Positions 36,461 to 45,390 of a stretch of 64,000 bases of DNA are shown piece by piece. This DNA is from Aliagarivorans taiwanensis DSM 22990. GTDB lineage: Bacteria; Pseudomonadota; Gammaproteobacteria; Enterobacterales; Celerinatantimonadaceae. Location of the stretch: positions 56,257 through 120,256 of the forward strand of contig NZ_AUBZ01000010.1 in NCBI RefSeq assembly GCF_000429505.1, in the 5' to 3' direction. The notes under the pieces were generated by a model. The model saw only the letters and a program-made list of their open reading frames with translations, ran no database searches and was not told the origin of the DNA. A program made the translations under genes and the position numbers. Numbering within the stretch: the first letter of the stretch is position 1; the number at the start of each line of letters is the position of its first letter.

Positions 36461-36721
36461 ATACCCGAACCACCTCAAGATACGCGCTCAGCGAGGTGTT
36501 ACAAGCCCTTAGGCAAGGCACGATTGGAAGGCTCAGTGATTTAATTCAAAGAACAGTCTCGCGGCATGAGGGCTTGGAAAACTCGCCCTACGGGAAGAAC
36601 TCAATGTCTATAGTTCGTCGTTGAAAGCACTTGAAAGGGGGATACCATTCCTGCGTACTTTCGCCTCGCCCTAAAGACATTGAGTTCCTCTGAGTCCCGC
36701 ATCTTGAGGTGATTCGGGTAT
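36461..36721. repeat. 261-bp palindromic, MITE-like intergenic repeat
   Basis: The ends form terminal inverted repeats of about 21 bases: ATACCCGAACCACCTCAAGA onward at 36461-36481, and its inverted copy at 36701-36721 with one mismatch (C/T). An inner inverted pair, GAACTCAATGTCT (36597-36609) and AGACATTGAGTTC (36675-36687), is nested inside. It has no coding capacity. It starts 69 bp upstream of the DUF368 start and ends 5 bp before the stop of the retropepsin gene. The layout suggests a non-autonomous mobile repeat present in many copies in the genome, which one window cannot prove. Confidence 0.62.
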
Positions 36722-36726
36722 CGTCG

Positions 36727-38610
36727 TTACTTTTCAGTTAGCAGGAACTGCTCGTTGCTGCCTACTACCAAGCCGTGGCGTAGGAAGTTCTTGCCGAGGA
36801 TCATCGGGTACTCAAAGCGCGAGCGATCTTGTAAGTTGACCTCGACACTGTGCTCAAGTGGCCCGAGCTTGACGTCTAGCTCTACCACGGGACGCTCGGC
36901 GGCGGTCTCACCGGCGCGGGCACGGATGCGCATGATCCGCTTGACCGGTTTGGTGAACTCGCGGCTGTTGCCGAAGTGGTCGCGATAGCTAAAGCGTACC
37001 CACTCCTCACCATTGCGTTGGAAACGCTCGATATGGTCGGCATGCACCGAGCTGACATCGGCGCCGGTATCCAACTTGGCTGGGAAGCTCATCCCTTCCA
37101 GCTCCACTTGTTCGATGTACCCGGCGCGGTATTGCTCCGTCAGCGCCAGGCGCTGCTCACGACGCACGTTTACCACCACCGAGTGCTCATCGCTCAGGCC
37201 GCGGCCAATCCGCAGCATCGAGGGGCTGCTGGCAGCCTCGCTCTGTTGCAGCGCGACTTCCGTTTCCAGCAGCTGCTCGCCCAGCTGCAGCTCAGCATCG
37301 ATGACCGGGCGGCTCTCTTTACCTACTGCAATGCGTTTAAGCTGCGGTGACACCCGCTCATGGCGCTGTCCTTGGTTGTCGGTGAGTAGGTAGCTGACCT
37401 TGCGGCCCTTGCCACTGCCGCTGCTGACGATATTGCTGACATCTAACAGTGGCGTATTGACGCCGGTCGCAGGCTCTGCGGTGACCGGCTGGCCATCGAC
37501 CAGCAGGGTCTCGAGGTTGCTGATCTCAATGGCTTGCGGATTGTCGATGGCAAAGCTCGACCAGCGCATATCTTTCTTGGCGATAAACTTCTGATCGAGG
37601 GCAATCTGGTAGTGCTGGGCTTGCGCTTCCAGACCGAGACGAAGCTGGGAGGACAGCTTGCTGCGGTCCTTCAGATAAACCAGCAGATGGTCAGGCTCGG
37701 CGCCGGCCTTATCGGGCGCTTGCCAATAAACTGGGATATACACCATCGGGTAGCTGGCATTGCTAAAGTTGAGCATCTTGTAGAGCGGCAGCTCTAAGGT
37801 TTGCGGCTTGCCTTTGGTGCCTTCGCTGCTGAAGCTGACTGTGCCCGCCTGCTCATCAACCACCACATTCATGGCATGTAGCATGCTGTGGCGACTGGAG
37901 AAGGTGTAGCTGACGTTCATCGGCATGCCCTCAAACCACGCCTTCTCCTGACGACCTAACATGCGCGCCTGTGCTTGCTCTCCCAAGTAGTCGGCACCGG
38001 CATCCACCCAGGCGGCATCTGCTAGGTAGCTCTTGCCAATCAGTACCGGGTAGCTGAAGCGGCTGCGGTCGGTTAGGTTAATGTCGGTAAGCGCTCGCTT
38101 ACCGCCGATGTCTAGCTCTAAGCGAACCACTGGGCGGTATTGGCTCTCGTCGTCACCGCGGCCTTTGATCAGGCTTAAGCGGGCCAATGGTTTGGTCAGG
38201 CTTACTCGCTCACCGCCGTGAGGGTTGACCAGCGTGAAGCTGACGGTGGCGTTAATCTTGCGCTGGTCATTGTCGAACTCTTCCAGCCACCAAGAATCTT
38301 CTACCTTGCCGTAGTGCTCGCCAATTGCCCTCATCAGGGCTTGATCGCTGAGCTCGCTGAACAGGGGATTGCTGCTGTTCACATGGATATCTTCGGCGTG
38401 CATCGAGGTGGTTTCGGCGCCGGTGTCGATTTTGCCGGTGAGCGGCGCGCCGTTCAGCTCGGGGAGTGTGGGGAAGTGAATAAACTCGGTACGCCCCAGC
38501 ACGATGCGCTGGTCACTTGGCTGTGGTTGAACTGAGCGGCTGGCGGCCTCGCTCGTAACAGTTGCCACGCTTACCAATAGGGTAAGCACCAGCATCCACC
38601 ATGGCTTCAT
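36727..38610 (-). CDS. Secreted protein with two retropepsin-like (RimB/PF05618) domains
   Basis: A 627-aa protein with a signal peptide (MKPWWMLVLTLLVSVATVTSEA). Two copies of an aspartic-protease-like domain are visible: one near the N-terminus with GKIDTGAETTSMHA, one near the C-terminus with AKLDTGADVSSVHA. Each is followed by the same later segments (FTKPVKR/LTKPLAR; DRSRFEYPMILGKNFL/DRSRFSYPVLIGKSYL). Between them lies a middle part of about 300 residues. The DTGA motif carries the catalytic Asp of retropepsins; the related RimB cleaves glutamate tails. The target here is unknown. The ATG at 38608-38610 is chosen for its signal peptide and the GGAGAG before it. Confidence 0.8.
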   Translation of the reverse strand: MKPWWMLVLTLLVSVATVTSEAASRSVQPQPSDQRIVLGRTEFIHFPTLPELNGAPLTGKIDTGAETTSMHAEDIHVNSSNPLFSELSDQALMRAIGEHYGKVEDSWWLEEFDNDQRKINATVSFTLVNPHGGERVSLTKPLARLSLIKGRGDDESQYRPVVRLELDIGGKRALTDINLTDRSRFSYPVLIGKSYLADAAWVDAGADYLGEQAQARMLGRQEKAWFEGMPMNVSYTFSSRHSMLHAMNVVVDEQAGTVSFSSEGTKGKPQTLELPLYKMLNFSNASYPMVYIPVYWQAPDKAGAEPDHLLVYLKDRSKLSSQLRLGLEAQAQHYQIALDQKFIAKKDMRWSSFAIDNPQAIEISNLETLLVDGQPVTAEPATGVNTPLLDVSNIVSSGSGKGRKVSYLLTDNQGQRHERVSPQLKRIAVGKESRPVIDAELQLGEQLLETEVALQQSEAASSPSMLRIGRGLSDEHSVVVNVRREQRLALTEQYRAGYIEQVELEGMSFPAKLDTGADVSSVHADHIERFQRNGEEWVRFSYRDHFGNSREFTKPVKRIMRIRARAGETAAERPVVELDVKLGPLEHSVEVNLQDRSRFEYPMILGKNFLRHGLVVGSNEQFLLTEK

Positions 38611-38799
38611 TGAGTCTCTCCAAGGATAACTAGTTGATAATTTGATGGTATAGCAGCTTTGACCAAGATAACACGGCAAATTGTCCGGTTTTGAGTAGCT
38701 GCTGCTTAGTTGCGCTGTTTCGTCCTGAGTAAGAGTGCAAAGCCTGCTAATAGTTGCATGATGGCGCTGGAAACTCGTCTGTATCTTGATGTGGCTTAT

Positions 38800-38825
38800 T
38801 TATACATACAGGAATGTATGTATAA
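38800..38825. promoter_or_regulatory. AcrR-like TetR operator over the promoter of the RND operon
   Basis: A 26-bp perfect palindrome: 11-bp arms (TTATACATACA and TGTATGTATAA) with a 4-base spacer. The core resembles the AcrR operator of E. coli acrAB. A TATAAT box (38821-38826) overlaps the right arm, so a bound repressor would block RNA polymerase. It ends 36 bp before the adaptor gene; the operon's own TetR regulator is the obvious ligand. Confidence 0.72.
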
Positions 38826-38861
38826 TTCCTGGCGTTTCTGATTAAGTAGTGAGAGAGCGTT

Positions 38862-40208
38862 ATGGCGAGCTTATTTACGCGTCTGCCCGACTGGGCTAAA
38901 CGCATGCCGTTGTTGTTGATTGTATTGGGCTTGCTGGCTCTGGTGATGGTGCGCTATGTGCAGCTGCTGAACCAACCGGCGATGGCGCAGCGCCAGCTGC
39001 CGATTGCCAAGGTGGAAGTAGTAACCGTGCAGCCCGAGTCGATCAGCCGTTGGGTATTCTCCGAGGGCACCATCAAGGCCAAGCGTAAGGCCTTCCTCGA
39101 CTTTGAGTACCCCGGCAAGGTGGTGGCGATTGGCACCCAACAAGATGGCACCGAACTGCGCGCTGGCTCGCGGGTGTTTGGCCCGCAGGGCGAGCTTAAT
39201 CATGGTCAGCTACTGGCGCAGATCGACAGCCGCGATAACAGCGCGGTGGTCACCTCGCTGCAATCGCAACTGCAAGCCGTGGCGGCGCAGCGGCGCGAGC
39301 TAGAGGCGCGATTGCTGCAAGCGCAGAACGAGCGCACGCTTAATCAGCAAAACTACCAGCGAATGAAAGAGGTGCATCAGCGCGGGCTGATCTCCCAAGA
39401 CGAGTTCGACCGGGTCAACACCGCCTGGCTGAACGCCCAAGCCTCGGTCACTGCCGCCGAAAGCGCACTCGCCGCAATTGATTCCGAGGCCAAGAGCCTG
39501 AGCGCCGAGCTAAACCGCGCCACCATCAGCTTGGAAAAAACCAGCCTGTTTGCTCCCTTCGATGGGGTGATCTCGGCAATGAACATCGTCGAAGACAACC
39601 ACTACTACCTACCGATGAGCGCTGCCAGCGACCGTGAACGTGAGCTGAGCTCGGCGATTGTGGTGGTCGATGACAGCGAGCTGGAGGTGCGTCTCGAGAT
39701 TGCCGGCCGCGATGCCGACCTTATCGAAGAGGGCCAAACCGTCTGGCTGGCCAGCGACGATCAGCAGCTTTATCAGGCGGCGCTACAGGACGGCGGAGAG
39801 CAGGACAGTGAAGAGCAGGGCAGCGAAGCGGCCAATGTCCATCAAGGCCGGGTGTGGTCGGTAAGCCCAGCCTTTAACCTGCAGCAGCGCTCGCTCACTG
39901 TCAAAGTGCGCCTGTCCCAGCAAGATGGCCGGCTGCGTGATGGCCAGTTTGTGCGGGTGTGGATCGCCGCACAGAACAAGCCGGAGGTGCTGGCGCTGCC
40001 GCTACATGCGCTGAGCTTTAGCGGCTCCGAGGCCTTTGTGTTTGTGGTGGATGAGCAGATGCGCGTCACCATCCGCGATGTCGAGCTAGGTATACAGGGC
40101 TTGAATAAGGTTGAGGTTACCAACGGGCTACAAGTTGGCGATACCGTGGTGACCCGTGGTCAGCACCTGCTGGTCGAGGGCGCTCAGGTTAATCTGGTGG
40201 AGCGCTAG
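38862..40208 (+). CDS. RND efflux periplasmic adaptor (membrane fusion protein)
   Basis: A 448-aa HlyD/AcrA-type adaptor with one N-terminal membrane helix (about 14-34) and no lipobox. Order: beta-barrel and lipoyl half (FLDFEYPGKVVAIGTQQDGTEL), a helical hairpin rich in Gln and Ala (about 130-225), the second lipoyl half (TSLFAPFDGVISAMNIVE), and a C-terminal barrel (PLHALSFSGSEAFVFVV). An acidic, Glu/Gln/Ser-rich insertion lies near 307-325. It links the inner-membrane pump to an outer-membrane channel. It is first in the operon, 2 bp before the pump gene. Confidence 0.92.
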   Translation: MASLFTRLPDWAKRMPLLLIVLGLLALVMVRYVQLLNQPAMAQRQLPIAKVEVVTVQPESISRWVFSEGTIKAKRKAFLDFEYPGKVVAIGTQQDGTELRAGSRVFGPQGELNHGQLLAQIDSRDNSAVVTSLQSQLQAVAAQRRELEARLLQAQNERTLNQQNYQRMKEVHQRGLISQDEFDRVNTAWLNAQASVTAAESALAAIDSEAKSLSAELNRATISLEKTSLFAPFDGVISAMNIVEDNHYYLPMSAASDRERELSSAIVVVDDSELEVRLEIAGRDADLIEEGQTVWLASDDQQLYQAALQDGGEQDSEEQGSEAANVHQGRVWSVSPAFNLQQRSLTVKVRLSQQDGRLRDGQFVRVWIAAQNKPEVLALPLHALSFSGSEAFVFVVDEQMRVTIRDVELGIQGLNKVEVTNGLQVGDTVVTRGQHLLVEGAQVNLVER

Positions 40209-40210
40209 AG

Positions 40211-43200
40211 ATGCAGCGACTCACCAAAAAACTGTTTGTTGAAACCCAGCTGGCCAAGCTGCTGCTGGGGATGGTGCTGTTGGTCGGCATACTCGCCTAC
40301 AACGGCATGGTGCGCGAGAACTATCCCGACCTGGAGATCCCCTCGGCGATTGTGCTGACCTACTGGCCGGGCGCCGCGCCGGAGCAGGTGGAGAAAGAGG
40401 TTACTAAGCACTTAGAAGATGAGATCCTGGCGCTAAAAGGGCTGAAGACTTTCTCCAGCGGCTCCTACAACTCCTTCTCAGTGGTTGCGGTGGAGTTCGA
40501 TGCCGATATGCCGATGCTCGAGGCGATGCAGCTACTGCGCGATGCCATCGACAAGGCCGAGGCGGAGTTCCCCAGCGGCGCCGGTATTGAGAAGCCGGAG
40601 ATCGAAGAGATGTCGGTCTCCAATATGCCGGTGATCTCTTGGTCGCTCAGTGGCAAGGTGAATAGCAGTAAGGCGGGGAGTGGTGAGGTTGACGACCTGC
40701 TGCTTACCGATACCGCCAAGCGGGTTGAGCGCGCCTTCGAGCAGCTGCCGCTGGTGAAAAAAGTCGATATCGTCGGGATGCGCGAGAAGAGCCTGCATGT
40801 GCGGCTCGACCCGTCGCGTTTGCGCGAGTTAGGAATATCCCCACTGTTGGTACGCGAGCGTATCCAGGCGGCCAACTTGGATATGGCCTGGGGCGAGTTT
40901 GAGGCCCAAGAGAACACCTTCACCATGTACTTGGCAGGGCGCTTTGAGCAGGTGCAGCAGGTGGAACAGCTACCAATATTGCGCTTGGGCGAGCGTACCG
41001 TGCGCTTGTATGAGCTGGCCGAGGTGGACTTGCGCCTCGACCGGGAGCGCAGCCGCACCTACTTCAGCATCGATGGCGAGCCCTTCCAACGCGGGGTTAC
41101 GCTGGACGTGTTGAAACGTCCGGGCGCCGATACCTTTGCCGTTATCGACTCCACCATTGCCTTGGTGGAGGAGTTGCAAGGTCAGGCCGACTGGCCGCAG
41201 GGCCTGAGCATGACCCACATCAACGATGACGGCGAGCTGATCGAACAGGCCTTTAACGATATATCCAGCTCGATGCTGCAAGCGGTGGTGATCGTGTTTG
41301 CGGTACTGATGCTACTGCTCACCTGGCGTGAGGCATTAATCGCCGGTTTGGCGCTGCCGGTAACCATGCTGGCAGTGCTCGCCACCATGGGTGCGCTGGG
41401 CTACAGCTTTAACTCGATGATTATGATCGGCATGGTGCTGGCGCTCGGCCTGATGGTGGACGTGTACATCCTGGTGATGGAAGGGATGCATGAGAACCTG
41501 TTTGTCCGCCAGCTCAGCTTCGCCGAGGCTTCTATGGCCACGGTCAAACAGTTTGCTTTGCCGGCTACCGCCGGTCAGCTCACCACGATTTTGGCGATGG
41601 TGCCGATGATGATGGTGGGCGGGATCGATGGCAAGTTTATCCGCATCCTGCCAATCACCATTACTGTGACCTTGCTGCTAAGCCTGTTTGTCGCCTTCCT
41701 GGTCTGCTTGCCACTGTCGCGCTACATGCTGGAGAAGAATGCCGCCAACAGCCAGCCGCTGCTGATGGACAAATTCGCCGAACGGGTGCGCGAGGGCTTG
41801 AGCAACTGGCTAAGCCGCTGGGTACTGGCCAGCCGTGTACATGCTCTTGTCTGGAGCGTCGCCGCGTTTTGCCTGTTTGCCTTTAGCCTGCATATCGCGG
41901 GCCTGTTGCCCTCGGAGATGTACCCAGAGGCGGATGATCGTAAGATTGGTGTGTCTATTGAACTCGCTCCCGACGCCACCTTGGCCCAGTCGCAACGTGT
42001 CGCCGATAAGGCGGGCGAGTTTTTACTCGAGCAAGACTATATCGAGAAGATCATCGCCTACGTGGGCGCCAAGAGCCCGATGACCACCGCCAACCTCAAC
42101 GATGCGCTGCTGCCGAGCGAGGCTTGGAATCAGGTGGGATTCAGCCTGACGCTGCTGCCCAAAGATCAGCGCGATAGCCTGTCGTTTGAATACCTAGAGC
42201 CGCTGCGCCAAGGGCTGGACAAGGCCTTGTTTGATGAACCGGGTCTGACGGTGAAGCTGGTGCACATCGGCGGAAACCCCGATACCGCGGCACCGATCCA
42301 GATCGATTTAATTGGTGCCGATTACAATCAACTGATTCACTTGGCGGCTGAGGTTAAGCGTCAGCTGCAAAGCATTCCCGGTAGCAGCGATGTGGCAGAC
42401 AACCTAGGGCCAGCCCTAAACGAGATCCGCTTCTTCCCGCGCCATGAGATGCTCAGCTTCCACGGTATCGGTGAGGGCGAGCTGGCCCAGCAGATCCGGG
42501 TCGCCATGGAAGAGGATGAGATTGGCCACTTTAAGGTGGAAGGGGTGGAAGACGACCCGAAAATCCGCCTCAGTATGTTGTGGCCCAGCCGCTTGGGCAG
42601 CCAAGGCGGGCCAAGGCATATCGCCGAGCTAAACCAGCTGCCGATCCTCAACCAGCAGGGGCGGGTGGTACCGCTGCGCGAGTTGGTGGAGTTTCAGGTA
42701 CAGCCGACTCCGCGGGTGTTTGTCCACCGTGAAGGGCAACGCACCGTAACTGTTACGGCACGGGCTGAAGGGCGCACCGCGGCGGAAGTGGTGGCTGACA
42801 TGCAAGAGGTGATGAGCGAGCTAAGCGAGAATTGGCCGGCGGGCTATCGCTACGCCTTTGGTGGCGAGGTGACCAAGGCCGATGAGAGCTATGGGCAGAT
42901 GGGGATCGCCTTCTTGGTGGCGATGGGCTCGATCTTTGTGTTGCTTAGCCTGATGTTTAACTCCTTCGCCCAGCCGCTGATTATTATTCTGGTGGTGCCA
43001 CTGGCGATGATCGGTACCTTCTTTGGGTACTTCCTCACCGGCACGGTGATGTCCTTCTCCGGGCTTATCGGCATCGTCTCCTTGGCCGGTATTGCAGTGA
43101 ACAACGGCATTGTGTTGGTGGATACCATGAACCAGCATCTGCGCCGTGGTGAAAGTGTGGCTCAGGCCGCCAGTTTGGGTGCGGCGGATCGCCTGCGGCC

Positions 43201-43453
43201 GATCCTCAGCACCAGCCTAACCACCATCTTGAGTCTGTTGCCGCTGGCCTATAGCGACCCGCAGTGGTATCCGCTGTGTATGGCGATTGTTTATGGGCTG
43301 GTGGCGTCAACCCTGATTTCCTTGGTGGTGATCCCGGCGTTTTATCTGCTGTTGACCAAGTCTGAGGTAACTAAACCTGTGGTAACCGGGCCTGTGGTCA
43401 AGCAGGAGCCTCTGCAAGTGAGCGAAACTAACATCGACGTAGAAGGAGTTTAA
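40211..43453 (+). CDS. RND-family multidrug efflux pump permease
   Basis: A 1080-aa inner-membrane pump with twelve membrane helices and two large periplasmic loops. It starts with the usual RND opening (ETQLAKLLLGMVLLVGI, ENYPDLEIP). In helix 4 the proton-relay motif reads LGLMVDVYILVMEG, so Asp417 is kept but the neighbour is Val, not the second Asp of AcrB. FSGLIGIVSLAGIAVNNGIVLVDTMNQ in helix 11 is standard. The operon has no outer-membrane channel gene, so it must share one. The substrate is unknown. Confidence 0.94.
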   Translation: MQRLTKKLFVETQLAKLLLGMVLLVGILAYNGMVRENYPDLEIPSAIVLTYWPGAAPEQVEKEVTKHLEDEILALKGLKTFSSGSYNSFSVVAVEFDADMPMLEAMQLLRDAIDKAEAEFPSGAGIEKPEIEEMSVSNMPVISWSLSGKVNSSKAGSGEVDDLLLTDTAKRVERAFEQLPLVKKVDIVGMREKSLHVRLDPSRLRELGISPLLVRERIQAANLDMAWGEFEAQENTFTMYLAGRFEQVQQVEQLPILRLGERTVRLYELAEVDLRLDRERSRTYFSIDGEPFQRGVTLDVLKRPGADTFAVIDSTIALVEELQGQADWPQGLSMTHINDDGELIEQAFNDISSSMLQAVVIVFAVLMLLLTWREALIAGLALPVTMLAVLATMGALGYSFNSMIMIGMVLALGLMVDVYILVMEGMHENLFVRQLSFAEASMATVKQFALPATAGQLTTILAMVPMMMVGGIDGKFIRILPITITVTLLLSLFVAFLVCLPLSRYMLEKNAANSQPLLMDKFAERVREGLSNWLSRWVLASRVHALVWSVAAFCLFAFSLHIAGLLPSEMYPEADDRKIGVSIELAPDATLAQSQRVADKAGEFLLEQDYIEKIIAYVGAKSPMTTANLNDALLPSEAWNQVGFSLTLLPKDQRDSLSFEYLEPLRQGLDKALFDEPGLTVKLVHIGGNPDTAAPIQIDLIGADYNQLIHLAAEVKRQLQSIPGSSDVADNLGPALNEIRFFPRHEMLSFHGIGEGELAQQIRVAMEEDEIGHFKVEGVEDDPKIRLSMLWPSRLGSQGGPRHIAELNQLPILNQQGRVVPLRELVEFQVQPTPRVFVHREGQRTVTVTARAEGRTAAEVVADMQEVMSELSENWPAGYRYAFGGEVTKADESYGQMGIAFLVAMGSIFVLLSLMFNSFAQPLIIILVVPLAMIGTFFGYFLTGTVMSFSGLIGIVSLAGIAVNNGIVLVDTMNQHLRRGESVAQAASLGAADRLRPILSTSLTTILSLLPLAYSDPQWYPLCMAIVYGLVASTLISLVVIPAFYLLLTKSEVTKPVVTGPVVKQEPLQVSETNIDVEGV

Positions 43454-43456
43454 TCG

Positions 43457-44062
43457 ATGGCGCGACGTACCAAACAAGAGGCCGCCCAGACCCGGGTGGC
43501 CTTGTTAGCCGCCGCAACCGCCGTGTTTGCCGAGAAGGGCTTGGCCAAGACCACGCTGGCACAGATCGCCAGTCATGCCGGGCTGACCCGTGGTGCCATC
43601 TATTGGCACTTTGAGAACAAAGCTGCACTGGTCTGTGCCCTGTGGGATCAGCTACTCGAGCCCTATGGCGAGCTGTTCGATGAGATCGGCATGCGCACCC
43701 CTGGGGAGCTGCCCCAAGGGATGATGTTGATAGCCGAACGCCTGCTCCGTCAGCTGCTCGACGACCCGCAGATGCAAGCCTTGGTCAAGGTAAGCTTGCA
43801 AGCCCATGGTGACGATGAGTTTTTGGCGCATACTCAAGCCCAGCGCGACGAAGAGAAGCGCAAGATGCTGCTGGCCTTTCAGGCCATCGAAGCGGGCGGC
43901 TATTTGCAGGACTTTCACACGCCCTCATCGGCGGTGTTCTTGTATGTGGCTTTTATCAGTGGCTGCTTCGAGCGCTGGCATAGCGACCCGCAGAGCTACG
44001 ATGCGGCCTGTGTGGAGAGTTTGTTAGCGGGGATAAAAGCCAGTTTGTTCAAAGGTGGCTAA
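43457..44062 (+). CDS. TetR/AcrR-family transcriptional regulator
   Basis: A 201-aa repressor. Its N-terminal helix-turn-helix (KTTLAQIASHAGLTRGAIYWHFENKAAL, split here by convention) is close to AcrR/TtgR. The C-terminal part should bind the inducing compound. It is last in the RND operon, 3 bp after the pump gene, so it is produced with the genes it probably represses through the palindrome at 38800-38825. Autoregulation is inference from this layout. Confidence 0.9.
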   Translation: MARRTKQEAAQTRVALLAAATAVFAEKGLAKTTLAQIASHAGLTRGAIYWHFENKAALVCALWDQLLEPYGELFDEIGMRTPGELPQGMMLIAERLLRQLLDDPQMQALVKVSLQAHGDDEFLAHTQAQRDEEKRKMLLAFQAIEAGGYLQDFHTPSSAVFLYVAFISGCFERWHSDPQSYDAACVESLLAGIKASLFKGG

Positions 44063-44074
44063 GGTTTAAGGCGC

Positions 44075-44100
44075 AAAAAAGCCAGCTTGGGGGCTGGCTT
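44075..44100 (-). terminator. Rho-independent terminator of the PEP-CTERM gene
   Basis: AAGCCAGC (44079-44086) pairs with GCTGGCTT (44093-44100) around a 6-base loop. Read on the minus strand it is followed by six T, so it ends the minus-strand gene. On the plus strand it may also limit the RND operon, though no T tract follows there. Confidence 0.72.
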
Positions 44101-44146
44101 GATCTTAGGCTTGGTTTGGTTTTGGAACGCGTTGTTGCTCGGGTTA

Positions 44147-44980
44147 CTAGCGACGCTGACGACGGCGTACGCCTAACAGGCATAAGCCAAGGCCAAACAT
44201 CGCAAGTACACCGGGTTCGCTGACAACATAGAACTGACCACTAGAGCCATTGAGTGTTCGACTAAACGTGCCATCGCCATTGTCTTTATAAGGCATATTC
44301 TCAATGTCGGTAACGTTGAAGGAGTAAAACCATCTTGGGTCGACATGTGAATAATCGTCACTAGTCACCAAGTCAAATATGCTAATGATGTCCCCTCCCC
44401 AACCAAGGGCAAAGAAGTTTTTAGAAAATTCAGCGTCATCAGCATCCATTTCATCCAGAAAATCGAAGTTAAATATCCCGTTAACGGGAATATCCCCGTA
44501 TGCCACTTGACCTTCTTTGAGTATCAAATCCAAAACTTGAATACCTTGCTCTGGGTCGACAAAGTCTCCAGCTTGATCATCGAATGCTCGATAAGTCACG
44601 TTTATAGAGCCATGGGTGTATATTGCTACACCGTCTTCAAAGAGCCCTCCGACATTGTCGAAGGTGAAATCCAACAAATAGTCCACGCCGATTCCAGTTT
44701 CTCTGGCTATACCGCCTTCTTTCAACATAGCTACTTGGCCAAATCCTATATCCCAAAATGTGTCAGATGTAGGTGTACAATTCTTGCTGTCAACACACAC
44801 AGCGCTATCAACGCTAGATATAAACGAGCTTTCAATAACCATATGGTTGTATGGTCCGATACGTCCGTAATCACCAGTGACATTCAAGTAGAGATCGCTG
44901 GCATTTATCAGTAGAGCATTGGGTGCAGAGCTTATACATAATGCAGCAAGACCCAATACTGCCTTCATAGATCCTTTCAT
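44147..44980 (-). CDS. Secreted protein with PEP-CTERM-type sorting signal
   Basis: A 277-aa protein with an N-terminal signal (MKGSMKAVLGLAALCISSAPNA) and a C-terminal tripartite tail: SEPGVLAMFGLGLCLLG then RRRQRR. This is the PEP-CTERM pattern (short EP motif, hydrophobic helix, basic end), with Ser before EP where Pro or Val is usual. Such proteins are cut and moved to the surface by an exosortase, usually in bacteria that make extracellular polysaccharide. The middle part has many Asp residues and a cysteine pair (VCVDSKNC). No exosortase gene is in the window. Confidence 0.68.
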   Translation of the reverse strand: MKGSMKAVLGLAALCISSAPNALLINASDLYLNVTGDYGRIGPYNHMVIESSFISSVDSAVCVDSKNCTPTSDTFWDIGFGQVAMLKEGGIARETGIGVDYLLDFTFDNVGGLFEDGVAIYTHGSINVTYRAFDDQAGDFVDPEQGIQVLDLILKEGQVAYGDIPVNGIFNFDFLDEMDADDAEFSKNFFALGWGGDIISIFDLVTSDDYSHVDPRWFYSFNVTDIENMPYKDNGDGTFSRTLNGSSGQFYVVSEPGVLAMFGLGLCLLGVRRRQRR

Positions 44981-45390
44981 AATCAGTTCCCTTAGATTAA
45001 GCGTTCAAACAAACAGAGCGCATTACTCTTGGCAAATAGCAGGAACCGTACCATTCGTAAAAATTTATAATTTACATGTGGTTACGCTCATCCATTAACG
45101 CGGTTAATAGGGTGGTGTAAAAGTTAATGGCAGCAAAAGCTGTAAATATAAAATGTATGTCACGCAAGGCGATGTACTGTTTAGCTTTATGATGTATTTG
45201 CCTTGGTTGGACCAGAAACAGCAGAATCAACTAAGAATAAATGGCTTGGGGTGGCGGGAAAGCCATGTTTTCTACCCCTTTAGTGTAAATATTTCTGACA
45301 ATCGTTAGGGGTAAGACAGAATGAAAGTACATCAAAGAAAGCAAGCTCATCAAGCAAGGGCGACTCAGCACAAGACTTGCCCCTTATCGT
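44981..45390. other. 410-bp AT-rich intergenic region
   Basis: It lies upstream of the PEP-CTERM gene and after the end of the TSUP gene. It holds the promoter of the PEP-CTERM gene, probably in the AT-rich stretch near 45060-45170. I see no gene, repeat or structured RNA that I can support. Confidence 0.4.
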
